Positions 1-21,729 of a stretch of DNA of 64,000 nucleotides are shown in pieces. The DNA comes from Echiichthys vipera. Lineage: Eukaryota > Chordata > Actinopteri > Perciformes > Trachinidae. The DNA lies in NCBI GenBank assembly GCA_963691815.1, contig OY829661.1, positions 18,131,849 through 18,195,848 of the forward strand, read 5' to 3'. Position 1 is the stretch's first letter, and each line of letters starts with the position of its first letter. Made by a program: the position numbers and the translations under genes. The notes below the pieces were generated by a model that saw only the letters and a program-made list of their open reading frames with translations, had not been told where the DNA came from and searched no databases.

Positions 1-2896
1 AATGTGATGTCTGCACTGATGTTTCTTAGACTGTCCTGTATTCAATTTAATGACAATGGTGAAGTCTGTGAAGGGGGTTGGAAGTTCAAGAAAAAGCTAA
101 GAGCTAAGATTGTCTCCCTCAAACTACTGTTACCTGTTGTTTTCCTTTCATTTTTGTAAGAAATAAAAATAAAAACAAACTGTGAAGATCAGTTTTCCTA
201 CCACAAATCAGTAATGACTAAAGCACAACACACAATTTTCACATTTTTCTCATATTAGCAGTTAGCAGTCATGATTATAAGGGAAAACATCAGCTAAAAA
301 TGTTCTCTCGCAGTAAAACATCTTGGTGTCTGATGGAAACAGAATGCGGACCATCAGTGTTGGAAATGATGTGTCATTCATCACCCCACCTGTTTCCAGT
401 CATGTCTCTTCCACATAATCCTTTCACAGTGAGAAAAACATATTTTGGCCTCTTTTTTTCCTGAGCACAAAGGATGATATCATATTCAGTTTGGTAATTT
501 CCCATAATTTCAGTGACACTCAGGTACTCGCACACATTTATTCCTTTGTTGCAGCTGTAAACACACACCTTAGTTTTCAGAAATCTGTTGGTGGCCTGGG
601 GTTCTACTCTGAGGAAGGTGATCAAAGCAATGCTACTCCTCAAGGGTTAAAATGTCAGCAGCAACAAATTTGCCTTCACTAAGCCTACCACACAGGTACG
701 TTCTAAACTATTGACAGTCCTGCTCAAATTCCAGTCCTGCACTGCGGATGGAAAGACCCCACAGGTGAAGTTATGATTGATTAGCTTTAGTGAAGACTAA
801 CATGTCTTCAGGCAACGAGAAGGAGGGGATGGTTACTTCCTAACATATATTTTAGTTTCCTTTGGAAAAAAGTGTTTTCTCGGACTCTCCTCTCAGCACG
901 GCAAGTCTCCCGTGAGCTGTGGTGAGGCTATTCCAGCTATCAGTGAGTACTGCCTGAAATATTGCACAAATAACGATCAAAGCAACTCCCTGCACTGGCT
1001 GGGCCCAGACAGTAAATCCAGCCTGGTGAGGGCCAGACAGTGATTTTGTTTCACATTTCCACCCAAGACACAGGCACATGCAAGGAAGAAGAGAATAAAA
1101 TAGATTTTTTTTAAAAAGCCCTTGGCTGTAGCCCAAACTCCGGCCATATCAGTTAGGCTTTGCTGCCACGTGGCATATGGTACAAGACAAACTGTCAGCC
1201 TTTTTTCCTCCTGTCTGTGCTTGCTTAGAGATGACATGAGCAAGAGCACGTTTGTGTCCCGGCAGCAGGCATCAGGCAGGCTTAGCGGTGATTTGGGGGG
1301 AAAAGGGGTGAAAGGCAGAGCATCTTGCTGTGGCGAGCAGTGATGTGTCTGCATGGCTGGGCGTGGGGGGCTACACAGTGGCTGCGGGGGACAGCGCAGT
1401 GGCTGCGATTGTGAGGAAACTGCAAATTGATCAAATTGTAGAGGCAAGACTTAAGGCCTATTATCTGGGTCATGTCAATGTCTCTCTGGTCTCCAGTTGG
1501 TCACAGAGGCAAGAAGAGTGTATATGTTTGTGTGTGTGAAGAGTCTAAGCTTTAAGAGCCTAAACTCAATTTTTGTACGTGTGTCTAGTCAAACCTTCAC
1601 GCACATGTTGTTTACACCATGCCTCTGCAACAAATAGATCTAACAAACACAGTCTCCATTAGCACCAGTGTGATACTTCCCAACACCTTGTGGTGAAGGT
1701 GAATCTGAGGTCAAGTCCTGCAGCTCATCAATTTTAAGCAATTACAGATCCTTATCTATATAATTCTTTTCAAATTATTTTTCAAGTTTTCCTTGCTGCA
1801 TACAGAAACTATTCTGGAGACAAGTGAAGCTTCCATTTCCATATATGCAAACTGACATCTACGAGTCACATTGTTCCCCTATCAGCAGTGATCACAGAGC
1901 CAGCCCTCTATCAGAGTTGACTTCAGCAGAGCATATCGTGGCTATTAGCCTAGCATGGTGCGTGATCTCCGTCTTGTCTTGTTGCTGAGGGTGCTCTCCT
2001 GTGCAGTGTGGGGACACATGCATAAGGGAGGGCGTTGTTGTCACTTGTCACCACGCTTTTGTCATAGTCCCTGGAGTTTCGATGGCTCCCTCCGGTCCCT
2101 TGTCACTCCGCCTGGCTGGAAACAGCTGGTTACCAGACCCAGTGCCATGCTAGTTAACATGGTGGGGTATGTATGTGCTGGTATCAAGCCCAGTACTGGG
2201 ATAATACCAGTTCATTTCATATATGTTTTTCATTATTTGGTAGAATATGTGTATGTTTTCAGCTGTATGTTCATACCAGCTAATGTCAAACAGGTTTGAT
2301 GAAAGCAGCTCCTCACTACGGTGACCACACAGCCCAATTCCTTGTAAATCAGCAGTGCTGATATTAGCTGTTGAAGGCTAAATGGCCATTATGGATCCTC
2401 AACACTCTGACACGTTGTGACCTGCCTCCTCTGGTGAGGTATGTAGCGCTGTGTGTGGGAAACACATACACACATATACATGCATAGTCGCTCACTGCTC
2501 TGTGTGTGGGCCATGTTTGCCACCACTTACTGACAGGTCAGACTCCCATGGTGTGATCAAACAGCAGCCACAACTCTCTAGAGTTCCCACAACACTCCGC
2601 CTGGTGGAGAGTGGACAATAAAAACAAGAGTGTTGGGCTTTCATCACAGGCTTTACCAAAGTCTGGCCTATTCCTGCACACTCATTTGGCCTTACTTCAT
2701 AAAGGTCAACTCAAAAATGTAAACTAAATGTAGCTATGTGCTGTGAGTGGCTCCAAACAGCATATACAGTAGATGCTGTATCTGTTTTAGGACACCCAAA
2801 ATAGCATTAGTAGTCTTCCATTGCACAGGAAAATTGTGCACACAACTATGTTAAGTACCAAAGGTCAAAGTTGAACTAGAGGGTCAGACTTAAATA

Positions 2897-2898
<2 letters not shown>
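1..2898. other. Unique non-coding sequence, no gene seen
   Basis: AT-rich sequence with scattered stops in all frames. The short open frames here have no recognisable domain, no codon pattern and no consistent splice signals. I see no repeat family or RNA gene. Confidence 0.6.
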
Positions 2899-2929
<31 letters not shown>

Positions 2930-2966
2930 TGTGTGTGTGTGTGTGTGTCTGGGTGTTTGTGTGTGT

Positions 2967-3006
<40 letters not shown>
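2899..3006. repeat. Imperfect (GT)n microsatellite
   Basis: About 108 bp of TG/GT dinucleotides interrupted by ATG, TCTGGG and TTT variants. The interruptions suggest an older, partly stabilised array. The Cys-Val open frame across it is a by-product of the repeat. Confidence 0.95.
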
Positions 3007-3009
<3 letters not shown>

Positions 3010-4826
3010 GTGTTATACGTCTTTACTATTAGGCTATTGGCGTGCCCTAGGTAATAATTTTATTGCTCACAATTGTTTTACACATATGTTTGGCTAACCT
3101 GTAAGTTAAAACCTGTCTCATCTGACGTTTCTTGCTTCCTCAGTTAGTTTTAGTGATTTTGCTACCTTCCCATATCCATTAACTTGATGAATACTATATT
3201 AATATTTTCCAATAGGAATGATAGAACTATGAAAATCAGACCCAGGTTTTAACAAACTCAGATATCCCTTTAATAGGCTCTCTTGCAGCAGTCTCTCTAT
3301 GACACAAACCTTCTTCGGGGCCAGGTACTTGGTTCATGACAACAGTACTTTGTTTGTTTGTCTACCACTCATGTGCAGGGGACAGACTTATTCCGACTTG
3401 TGCAAACAGTGGTGATTATCTCTATAAAACTTCAGGCTAAACAGGCTGATGGCCAGTCAGCCGAGAGGTATTGTAGTAAGGAGGGGACACTATCTGCAGT
3501 GCTATCAGCCCCAGCCCCTGTCCTCCACTAATGGAATTGTCCTTCACCCCAGGCTGTGTATTACCATAGATCTGTGGGATAGTCTCACTCTAGCAGGAGA
3601 GCCCAGTGATTTAATAAAGGGCCCCTTTCTGACTCACTTACACAACAACATCAAGACAGGCAAGTTCAGACATATAGCAAATAAATAAACAGAGGCTTCC
3701 TTTGGAAATGGGATGTGCGACTCCATCAGTATATGAGTGTGTGTCTCTATGACCAGGTTGATTATTCAAATGAGCTGTACCTTTTAGTCTAAGGAAGAAA
3801 TCACAATGGACAAGTATGGTGTATGAGCGTCGTCAGTCCTCAGTCTACACTGAATGTTCTTTCATTAGAAGCAAAGGGCCTGTTCAGAAATTACATACAA
3901 TATGATGACGCATTTCAGATTCTGTTTCTAGTTTCAGTTGTACCAAAGCAAGTTTATATTTTTAATTTAGTTTCTTGCGCCATTGAATCAGAGATATATT
4001 ATACATGTTATCTACCACATATATATGTCTTATCCTACAACTTCTATAAATAGATCCCTGGTGTATAGAAACACTTTCTTCTTCCCTGACTTTGTGTTCA
4101 ACTGGCAGACAGCCAAGAGTGAGTGACAACTAACAAAACAATAGGCTACAGACAATGACATAATGCAATTGAATCCTTTCCATTTGGAATCGATTGTTAC
4201 ACCTTGGGGTGCAACATTTTAAGATTATGTTGCTTTATCTAGGAGTTTAATATATTATTTTTGAAGAAGCAGCACATTTTCTTCTCATTCTCGTTGAGTC
4301 CAACAAAGCAGTAGCCCGCAATTTGACTGTCAGCAGAATTTGGACTGTGTTTGGACCAGTTTTATTACATCAGTGGTGTGAAAGTTATGGATTGTTGGGG
4401 AGTTTAGAAACAATTACTTTCTTCTGTCTACATTTGCCCTAAGTATTTACATTGCCCAGCAGAATAATAGATGTCTAGTGAGAATGAATCCACTAATCTA
4501 TCCCCATGTCAGCCCAAATTCCACTCACTTCAATATATAAGCAGTATCATATTAAGTTACAGTGGCTCCTCACTAAACGCTAATTCTGCCCATATAGCTG
4601 GAGCTTGTACAGAGGCATACCAATGCAGTATCAGTGTGGGCTGGACTGGCGGGTAGCCGATGGGCCTCTGGCTCCATGTTACGAGCTCCTGGACCACGAT
4701 GCCATTACCTCCACACACACCTAATGAAGTTATAGCAGGGCTGGGGCTATAGGGCAACGACTCCCTGTTGATTGCTGGGTCTGGCCCACACACACAGAAA
4801 CACGTGCACAAATAAGTGTACACACC

Positions 4827-4831
<5 letters not shown>
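3007..4831. other. Non-coding sequence, nothing recognised
   Basis: No gene, RNA or repeat family recognised. Open frames are short and unstructured. Confidence 0.55.

Positions 4832-4859
<28 letters not shown>
4832..4859. repeat. (AC)14 microsatellite
   Basis: Short perfect AC dinucleotide array, preceded by looser CA-rich sequence from about 4790. Confidence 0.9.
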
Positions 4860-4862
<3 letters not shown>

Positions 4863-7369
4863 CAGTGGATAGTTATGGTAGGTGAAACCAAACTACTACG
4901 TGGTGGACAGAGCAAGTTCCACAGCCCCTCCTCTCCTTTCTCTGTCCTTCCCTTCTTCCCTAAATTGGAGAGGTGGGATAGATTGATGTCTTATCTGCCG
5001 TCTAGTGGGTGGCTAGGTATAGTCTCACTGTCTCTGTGTCATGGTAAACACACATTAAGTCCCTTTGACCACCCTGGAGCACTCGTTGGCTAACTCTTAA
5101 AAGCCCAGGCAACGCAATTATCTTTTATGACCTGCCAGAAAACACTGGCTGTGGGGAGGCTATGGAGGTCCACATTCGGAGGAGGGACATAAGTTGTCAC
5201 CTGAGTCCCTCTGTCCTGCTGGATCAGGACCAACAAATTTAAAGTGATGTCTCAAACAACAAGTACCTTTTACTTCGACACCATTGTGTTTCTCTACAGT
5301 ATTTTAATCTGTCCTTTGATATTTCTGTCTCATCTTTTTCAGCATTTGTTTGATTAATATATGAATTAATGTCGGATTAATTTAGTGTTTCATACACCTA
5401 ATCTTGAAGCTCGCCCACCAGCAGTAGCACTCAGGGCCAGACCCAGACTTTTGTAATGTAACTAACTGTAATGTGTTGCCACTTCACATGGCACTGAACC
5501 AACTTATGGGTACAGTAAATGACTTACCTAGTCTACCTAAATTGTCAATTTTCAGATGTATTTGGCAAAATGGCAGGGAATGTCAGTTTTTGTTTAAGAA
5601 GTTCAAGGGGCACTGACCAATTGCTTATACCGCTTAATGTGTAGGACCGGCTCGGCCTGTTCTCATTGTCAAATTCCAAATATTTTCCGGGATGGGGTGA
5701 CAGATGCATACATACAGATGAAGAAGCTGAAATAGGTACCACAATGCTATAGTTGTTTCTTTTAGGCTTGTCATACTTGTATGAGATAGCTGGCTGTGGA
5801 GAAATGACAGGAGAGAGATGGGGAATGACATGCAGCAAAGGTTTCTGATGCTAACAGGGGACGTGCAGTTCAACGCTTTAACCCCTAGGCAGCCAGGGTG
5901 CCCCACAAAGCCATAGTTTATTTGAAAACCCATCTTTATTGATCAGTTTAAAAAAACCAAATCATTTTTAAATGTTAGCTTTTTGTACGACTTTTCATGC
6001 ATTCTTACACATAAAATGTATTGTAATGTTGTGGGAAAACAAGAAAATAAAATATTCAGCCAGTTAATAAGGACATGCACAAGATGTAATTGCAGTAAGT
6101 TCTAATTCATTTCTCTTTTTTAACTCTCCATACATAACACTTTGTCTTCCTTCTTTCACTTACTTAATTAGCTCTAATTGGTGTTAGGAAAATAGAACTG
6201 ATTATGTTTAATTGAACATGGATGGTCTGTTTCAGTAACAGTTCTTGATGACTGCATCTTTTCTTATTCATTAGCCATTTTACAGAAATGGCTGCTACAG
6301 TACAGCCAGTCTCTGGGATCTGTTGTATGTCCCTTTATTGCCCTGTGTAGAGACTATTGTCTGTGCTGTAAGGGCGTACCAAGGGTCAGCAGCTGTAAAT
6401 CAGTACACTGGGCTTGGTTATATATGGCCTTTACCTCCCCTAACTGGTGTACATAGGCAGGAGCAGGAGGGACCCTACAAGTATGTCAAACTATCAATTC
6501 CTGAAGCCCTCCTGCTCATCTCATTAAAGGGCTGATAGATGGACCTGCTGGCTCCAGTATGTCAATCTGAAAAGGACCATCAGGGGACAAAAGAGACTAA
6601 AGGAAATTGGGTTGGCTGAACAACCCATTCAAGGGGCAAGATAAGATGAAAAAGATTTAGACTTGTGGAGTGAGGGTGGAAACTTGTTTTGGTAATTTGT
6701 TTCATTCTTTCTTTTTTCATGTAATCCAATCTGGTTAAATTCACCACTACTATTCTTTTATTTCTTTCCTTGCTTTCACCCCTCCTCCTTTTTTCCACCT
6801 CTTCACTACCATATGGTTAATCTGTTCATTATGCTTACTACCTTTTTGTGCTTTAACCGAAGTTGGTTCATTGTAGGATTGATTTCCGGTCTCCCCTAAT
6901 TAACAGCTGCCTTGGTAGGTCATGACAACCTCAAGATGAGACTGTGGAGCTCCCGTATGACCCTGAATCATAGCAAGACTTACTCTCTACTTCAGAAAAT
7001 GAAACATGGGAGGATTGCTCATTTTAAGGGGTATGATTTTTTTTATACTGTGAGGCATTGATTGTGATTAGGACCCCCATAATTTAACTGAGGACGATTC
7101 AAATTAAACTTGTAACTGTGAATGACACAGTTAATTACTGCCATTTTAATATTTCATGTTATATCATTTGTAGAAATTATGGGATAATTTATCATTGAAT
7201 GTGTCTGCTTGAAAAATGTTTAACACAATCAAAAATAGTTTCTTGAGACTTCTATTTTGTTAATAATGCTGGTTTGGTATGCTAATAGCTGAGTAGTTAA
7301 TACATCTCAGGTTGGTAAAAAAATTATTTATTTAATCCAAAAACTTTTTTTGACTCACGCTTGCAACTA
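4860..7369. other. Non-coding sequence, nothing recognised
   Basis: AT-rich, without coding signal on either strand. Segments near 5940-6240 and 7020-7330 are rich in A/T runs. Confidence 0.55.
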
Positions 7370-7720
7370 TTGAGGTATTACCATATTACCACGTACTGTA
7401 TCAACGTATTCTCATCAACAGGTTAGTATGATATCGTATGACAAGTTCTGCACAGAAATTTGAATGATACAGTATCTTATGAAGTGGCAAATGGAAGTTG
7501 GTCACAAGGTGCCGATGGACCAGATGTGGGCCGTGATGATTGCTTTTGGTGTTGGTTAAGTTTATGCACTAAAACTACCGTGACGTAACTACCGTAATAA
7601 CTGCACATTACTTTTCATTGTTATATGTATGAGAAGTGCTTGGGAGCAGCGTGAATGTATTAATTTTGTTTATATATTTCAGTGTTTGTGTAAGTATATG
7701 ACAATGCGGCTCTCAAAACC
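7370..7720. repeat. Probable dispersed teleost repeat fragment (unclassified)
   Basis: The text resembles a high-copy fish interspersed sequence that I remember only loosely: alternating TATC/GTAT motifs, then a GGTTAAGTTTATGCACTAAA stretch and a run to about 7720. I see no terminal inverted repeat or coding capacity, so the class is open (non-autonomous DNA element or other). Boundaries are guesses. Masking against a fish repeat library would confirm or reject it. Confidence 0.3.
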
Positions 7721-8478
7721 CACAAGTGCTATATTCTTATCTTAGACTATTGTGTTTATCATGGTCATGATCAGTGAATACTCCTCTGACCTTTTGTTGC
7801 TGTCCACTGGCAACAATCTTTCCAGATAATATCCCTGATATCAGGAAAGCTGGGGTCTTCACTGAAGGACCCTTATTGTAGTGATGTGTGCATATGGAGG
7901 CCGTACAACCGCAGGGGAAGAGCCTGGTGCCTGCGTTGGTGTATCGTATGGGACAGGCGGTGTCACACCAAGGCCTTAACAGGCTTACTGATCGTCCCTG
8001 TAGAGAATAAGGATAAAGGGAAGGTCTGACTGCAATGTATCCCCAGGCCCTGACTACAACTGGGGAGCTTGCCTGCAGAAGCTGGTGTGCCTGTTTACCA
8101 TCTTACCAGGGGTCCCCACAGTCGGCGGCAGCGCCTCGTCTGCACGGTCTAGAAATGTCTTGTGAGTACGGGCAAACATGCTGTGAAGACAAGAATATGG
8201 AAGCTGACATAAATAAACGCGGGTTGGGGGAGAGGCGAGAGGCAGAGAGGGAAAGGGAGACGCAGCGAACGACGGGGGTCCCGAAGTGCTGAAGAGATTG
8301 TGCTGGCATGGTGGCCAGAGGCCTTTCAGCTGAGTGGGTACCACTACCTCTCATTTCTCCCTCTGAGGATCTGCTGCGCTGGTCCTTAGATGCTGGGAAG
8401 TGTGTTTGACACACACATACGCGGAGTCAGACACCGCTGTGGCTGCCTGCTTTCACTCGCCTCTGTGTTTATCTCTGG

Positions 8479-8480
<2 letters not shown>
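7721..8480. other. Non-coding sequence, nothing recognised
   Basis: Mixed-composition sequence. A moderately GC-rich patch at 8030-8400 carries overlapping open frames on both strands but no domain or splice structure. Confidence 0.5.

Positions 8481-8510
<30 letters not shown>
8481..8510. repeat. (GT)15 microsatellite
   Basis: Perfect dinucleotide run followed by degenerate GT/CTGT repeats to about 8528. Confidence 0.9.
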
Positions 8511-10158
<1,648 letters not shown>

Positions 10159-10305
10159 GGGTCACATTGTCCTCCTACACCAATCAGAGCCTCTGTACAG
10201 CCTCTAATGGCCATTAACTACCCAGCCGGTGGTGCTAAGAATGTGACATCACAAATGTCACTCTGCATTAGGCCCACATTACATCAAGACTCTGTCCAAG
10301 ATAGC

Positions 10306-16662
<6,357 letters not shown>

Positions 16663-16825
16663 GAGTTACACAGTGCAAGGAGACATTCAAAGGGAAGGAG
16701 AAAAAGTAGAAAGAAGAATAAATCAAAGCGTGGTGGAAAAATGGCATCAAATTGAAAAACAAAAAGAAAAGCAGAAGAAAGAACAGGCCTTAAAAGCAAA
16801 AGGCGGTCTGGCAGGATTGCAGACG
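16663..16825 (+). CDS. Candidate coding exon, highly charged helical segment
   Basis: I do not recognise this protein. What is visible: an acceptor-like pyrimidine stretch ending CATTCACAG at 16662, a donor GTGAGT at 16826, and between them one frame open for 54 codons after one leading base. The peptide is rich in Lys, Glu and Gln, with a KQKEKQKKEQ core at about residues 33-42, which suggests an alpha helix or coiled coil, then a GGLAGLQ stretch at its end. Against it: the DNA is A/G-rich, and such sequence is poor in stops by chance. The other exon-like stretches in the window do not share compatible phases with it. It could be one exon of a large gene or a fortuitous open frame. Confidence 0.27.
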
Positions 16826-17396
16826 GTGAGTTGTGGTAGGTTAGGAGGCCTTTCTCTGCCTGGGAGGAAGTGTTTGGCTTTTATTGGTTTCATATGACAC
16901 GAGAGAACCTTTTTAAGATGTTGTAGACGTGCTGGTAAAAAAGCAGTCTGCCCACCCCTGCATTAAGTACCCCTGTGATCTTGGCCATATTTATAGGCAC
17001 TGTCTTGTGTCACATGGCTTCCATTTCTTCACTTGTTGGGACCCCCTGTGGCTGCTTTTACAAGCACAGGTATGAAGAGGTCAAGAGCACCCTTGTCAGC
17101 AGCCTGGCCTCCGTGTTTTTTTTCCATAATATGATGTGTTGGTTTTAAAGAAGCCGTTTATAATCAAATTAAACAATCTATTTTCTAACCTCCACATTAG
17201 TCAGAATTTTACTGAAGTTTTAACAACCACCAAACATGCAATTTGGTAGCTGCTAGGTACCTCTGTGTTGCCCTGTGGTGAAGAAATCCTTGCGTGTTTC
17301 AAACTCCAGAGAACTGGCTGAAATGACGTCAGACTCATCCAAAAAATACAGCACAGTTAGTGTTTTAAGTCTAGAAAGCCTTAATTATATAATAAT
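16826..17396. other. Non-coding sequence, nothing recognised
   Basis: No coding signal or repeat family recognised between the candidate exon and the next repeat fragment. Confidence 0.5.
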
Positions 17397-17640
17397 AATG
17401 TTATTCATACATTCATTCATTCATCTTCAACCGCTTATCCCGGGGTCGGGGTCGCGGGGGTGCTGGAGCCGATCCCAGCCATAATAATGTTATGTTGTTT
17501 GTTATTTTATTTCGGAAGAAACAACAGATGCTGTACTGGGTGTCATTCTTATCAATGAGGCAGTGCATTGAAACAATTCCCCCCCTGGGATTATTAAAGT
17601 ATTTCTGATTCTGATTCTGATTCTGATTCTGATGCTGTCT
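17397..17640. repeat. Non-LTR retrotransposon tail-like repeat fragments
   Basis: Two pieces typical of dispersed fish repeats. The first (17401-17480) has a CATT tandem run followed by a GC-rich ACCGCTTATCC...GGTCGCGGGGG...GGAGCC motif. The second (about 17580-17635) has a GGGATTATTAAAGTATT motif followed by tandem GATTCT hexamers, a common 3' end of fish LINE/SINE copies. I recognise the patterns but cannot name a family, and no coding region is attached. Confidence 0.5.
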
Positions 17641-18239
17641 CAGTGTTATCTGAATGAATAATTTCTCTATAAGTTTTTCTATTATTATTAAATTATTGTA
17701 AAGCAATACAACAAAGAAAGTAGAAGCTCAGGAGGTTTTTTTTGTTGACTTACAAGATGGCAGTTAAAGCTACACCAAGCGAAACCGATAACAACTAATG
17801 ACTGATGTTTTCTGACTTTGCTGTGCCCCATGCGGACCTGCTGGCAACCAAACTACTATAGAGCGAGAGTAACTGAGTTCACAAAGTCCACAGTCCATCC
17901 ACAGCGTAGATGTTGCCAGTGTATCAAATCATAAATGTTTGCATCTTGCAGTCATTTGACTTTCATTTTCATATGACATCCTGTTCATGAGGCCATTGAA
18001 AAGACAACAGCCACACCCTTAAATGCCTCTTTGGTTATTGTCCAGGAATGTCAATTTCATTGGCAATCTAGACCAAATCTTAAAGCAATCTGACAGGTAG
18101 TTGTTGGGAGATATGAAACTCTGGAGTGCTGGATGAATAGATAGGCAAATTGACCATTGACTGACCAAACAATATTCCCATATTGGTCTTGGCCAGACCC
18201 CCAGGGAGTGCGCTAATTTGACATAGTGACATAACATTG
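17641..18239. other. Non-coding sequence, nothing recognised
   Basis: No coding signal or repeat family recognised. Confidence 0.5.
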
Positions 18240-18620
18240 TAATAACAACTTCTGCGTCCGTCACATGGTGCAATTGGGCCCAAAAATACTTATCCCCATA
18301 GACTTACATTGAAAGGGAGATATCTGTGAATGTGTGGATAATTTTTTGAGCGTCATAACCCCTCGCAAAACGATTTGTTTCACTATCAGAATTTGATCCA
18401 TTCAGTCCTATAACATTTCTAAAGTCTAGAACAACCGCACAAATTAATAATTTTATCCCCTTTCAAGTGAGCCAGAGTGCTAAAACAGGCATCAGTCTCT
18501 AGTGGGCCTGCTCTATACGCAGCAGATTAACTTTTTTGGCTTCTTGCGCCACTGAGCAACTTTCATAGGAATGAATAGGGCCGAACTGTATCCACTCTTC
18601 TTTTTACATCCATAACTCTG
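18240..18620. repeat. Probable dispersed teleost repeat fragment (unclassified)
   Basis: The segment around CCCATAGACTTACATTGAAA (18295-18314) through the AGGAATGAATAGGGCCG motif near 18570 resembles text that recurs in many fish genomic sequences. No coding capacity or clear terminal repeats. Class and boundaries are uncertain. Confidence 0.35.
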
Positions 18621-21600
18621 CTGCTGGTTTGTAAAGCCAAGCCAATCAAGTCCTGGTGTCAAGAAAAGGGCATACGAATGTGACAAAGTCCCGCCTTCTC
18701 TTTATCTCTCTTCCATCATCTCTCTCCCACCCTTGAGGACACTGCACCCCTCCATCTTGGCCATGTGGTGCAGTGTGTTGGTTTTAGTGGGCACTAAAAA
18801 CAGACTGTTAAACACAGTTTTAAAAGTTCCTAAAAGCATTTTTCCTCCTCTGGGGTTGGCACTTTAATCTACTCTCAGGTTTCACATGCAGCATTGGCAC
18901 ACCTGGGGAGAGGAATGAAAGAAGCTGCATTAGAAAACTCCCACATATCGTAGACTCCTTGTAAAATGTAGAAGGAGAAGGCGAATCAGATTTAATGTTT
19001 TAATCATTGGGGGGTGGGGGTGGGGGGGGGGTGTCTCTTTCTCTTGGTGCGGTTGACTTTATGGTGTCTGGACTATCCATGGCTAAAGCTCTTAGTAGCT
19101 TGACTCTGAGAGACAAAGGTTGAATCCTCTTCTTCACTTCTCAGATTGAACTATCATTTCCCATGACTGTATGATCAATGCCAAACAGGGTAACTGAGAA
19201 ATGAATAGAGTCTGTAGCATAGATTATGGAGAAAATAATGTAGTCTCTAGGTCGCATCATCTTATCAGACTATTATGAGCAAGCTTGTCTCTTTGACTTA
19301 AGCATTATTGAATGGTTGCTGTAGGCCTAAAGCCTTGCCGACACTTCCTACACCAAGGTTCAGAAAGAAGAGGGTACAATAAGGTCAAATCCAAACGTGA
19401 CAAGGCTCACAGAGAGGGGGCTCCTTCCTCCTTCTACCATCTCGTAAAAATGATTTTTATTTGCACTTTTCCCACTTTTACAGTCCTCTCTGTGTGTGTT
19501 GGCAGGCATTTGAAAGCAGGAGGAAGGAGTAAAATAAGTTCTATTTTTCCGTCTTCAGGGTATAGGACACAGTGGTTCCAAGAGGAAAGGTTTGTGAGTG
19601 AGTTCAGGGGAGTTCAGTATTTCCAAAAGGCTGAAGGTCAGGTTCAGAAGAAGTAGAGGTGAGCTTTTTTGGAGTTTAAGGACTTTTTTTTATTAAGCGT
19701 TTTGACACAGATATAGTGTTGAAGTGTTAGGAGGGGTTGTTGTCTCACAAGAGAATGAAATTGGACAGGGAACAGAACAACAGAGCAGAAGCCACTTTGT
19801 GGTAGTGGACAAATCACATTGAGAAGAAATTGATTGAACACCCAACATGTTTTGCACTAGTTCTTGTACACTATCTGTTAACAAAACTAACACCTTTCCT
19901 TAAGTACAGCAAGTGAGCTGACAATGGATGGAGGGTACAGTATATCCGAAAATAATGCAAGCAATGTCACAGCAAGAGGAGGATATGGGATTTTTTTTTG
20001 TTGCCACTGTGATTTCTCCCTCTGCAAATGAGCAAGTGTCCAAGTTATTTATTCATAACTAATATAATTTTCTTAAAGGGATACTTTTTAATCTGGGTAT
20101 GTGTCTTGGTAATATGAACATTGTGTTCAGATGGACGCTGTTTGGCCTGTCTCCTTGGCGGAAGTCCCCACAGAACGGAGCATAGGAGATCTGCCAAAAT
20201 CTGTGGAATGGCATAACCGTTACTGCCTCCTAACACGCCGTCCACAACCGTAATGCTACATTCCTTATCTTCTGTGCTGTTATTTCCAAAGGTAGGGTTG
20301 ATTTGGCTGACTTGTCAGTGCTTGTGCACATTAGCTTACTGTGATAACCCACATCACTATTTTTTGCTATGTCCAAGGGGGCATTTCCTTACAAAAATAT
20401 GGAAAAGAACACAGATGGAGTTGGTTGTTAAGCACAGCTTAAAAAAAACAAAAAAACTAAGCACAATTTCAAAAAGACCAAAATCACTGAAGACTTTAAT
20501 TTTGCTCAGACAAATCTCCAGACAGGCTTGAATGGATTATAGGTATACCTTGCTTGTCAAGTAAAAGTCGCTTAGTGGTGCTAGTCCAACAAAGGTTTAT
20601 ATTTACTGTTTTGGGAATTGTAATCAGGCTCAATCCAATCAAAGCCACAAGCCATACCACTGCTTTAATTTATTTTTTGGGGGAGTTGATTGTCTCAGAT
20701 TTTGGAAGACAGGTTGATCATCCCTGTGGTCAAGAGTGGCTACATCTGTGTGATGAATCATCCCGTAACTGCTAAGCCTTTATGATTGGATCTGAGAATC
20801 AAAGACTATGGGCACTTCACCAGTCTTCAACAGCTAGCCAGTACATACTGTACCGCACAGTGAGTACCAGTCCTACTGGGACATTTGTGTATGATGAAAA
20901 AAATAAATGGATTAGTGCACAAAGGGGACTGAAAGTGATCTTTTTGTTATGCTGTATGACATTGACTCCATACCTAAGGAAATTGCTTTTAAAGGCAACA
21001 ATGTTTGTTGCCTCAAATCTCTGAGTAAATTATTTTGTAAATGTGCATCATAATGCATTGCATTCAACAGAACAAAAAAACAAAAAACATTTTCCCTCAC
21101 AAACTGGTACAATTACATTGACAGGAACTACACCCTACATTTTAAAATCATTTTTTCTGTTTTGACTGAACCCCAAGCTAAGCAGAAATCGCAGAAAAAT
21201 GTCAGAAATGAACCCTGTCACCTCTCTGAGGCAGTGTGGAGAGATAGTGTTAGTGTGGATAGTTGTGTCAGGAGGTGATTCCTCTGTCAGTGATTACTGT
21301 AGATGGGATTAGATTAAGCACAATCAGATTAGGGGTTGTTTGGGAATAAACATTCAATATGACCCTGAGACTAATCCTTGCACAGCAGCCTCTGGCCCTA
21401 TATTGGCAGGCAGAAGACAGGAGATGAGAGGCCATATTCAGCTGAAATGTGAATTACATACGGATAAGAATAAACATTCCACCCTTCATATTATTCAGAT
21501 ATCACAGTTGTGATATCAAAAATGTTAGTAGAGGCTCCTGGATGTGCTAGTGGGCATACAATGGCTGTAAGTGTGAAGAGTTGTTATGGTACAGACATAT

Positions 21601-21729
21601 TTCTTTGGTGGGCTGTAGGAGAGTGGGAGCATCTGGGCTACAGTTTTACTTTCTGGGATTCACCAGAGTGGAGGGTAATCAGCGTACTATGTTCCAGGGT
21701 TTCTGGAGTCACTGGTCCCAGGTGTCAAA
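18621..21729. other. Non-coding sequence, nothing recognised
   Basis: AT-rich. A G-tract cluster lies at 19009-19031 (see findings). The segment at about 20080-20250 may belong to a dispersed repeat but could not be classified. Confidence 0.5.
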
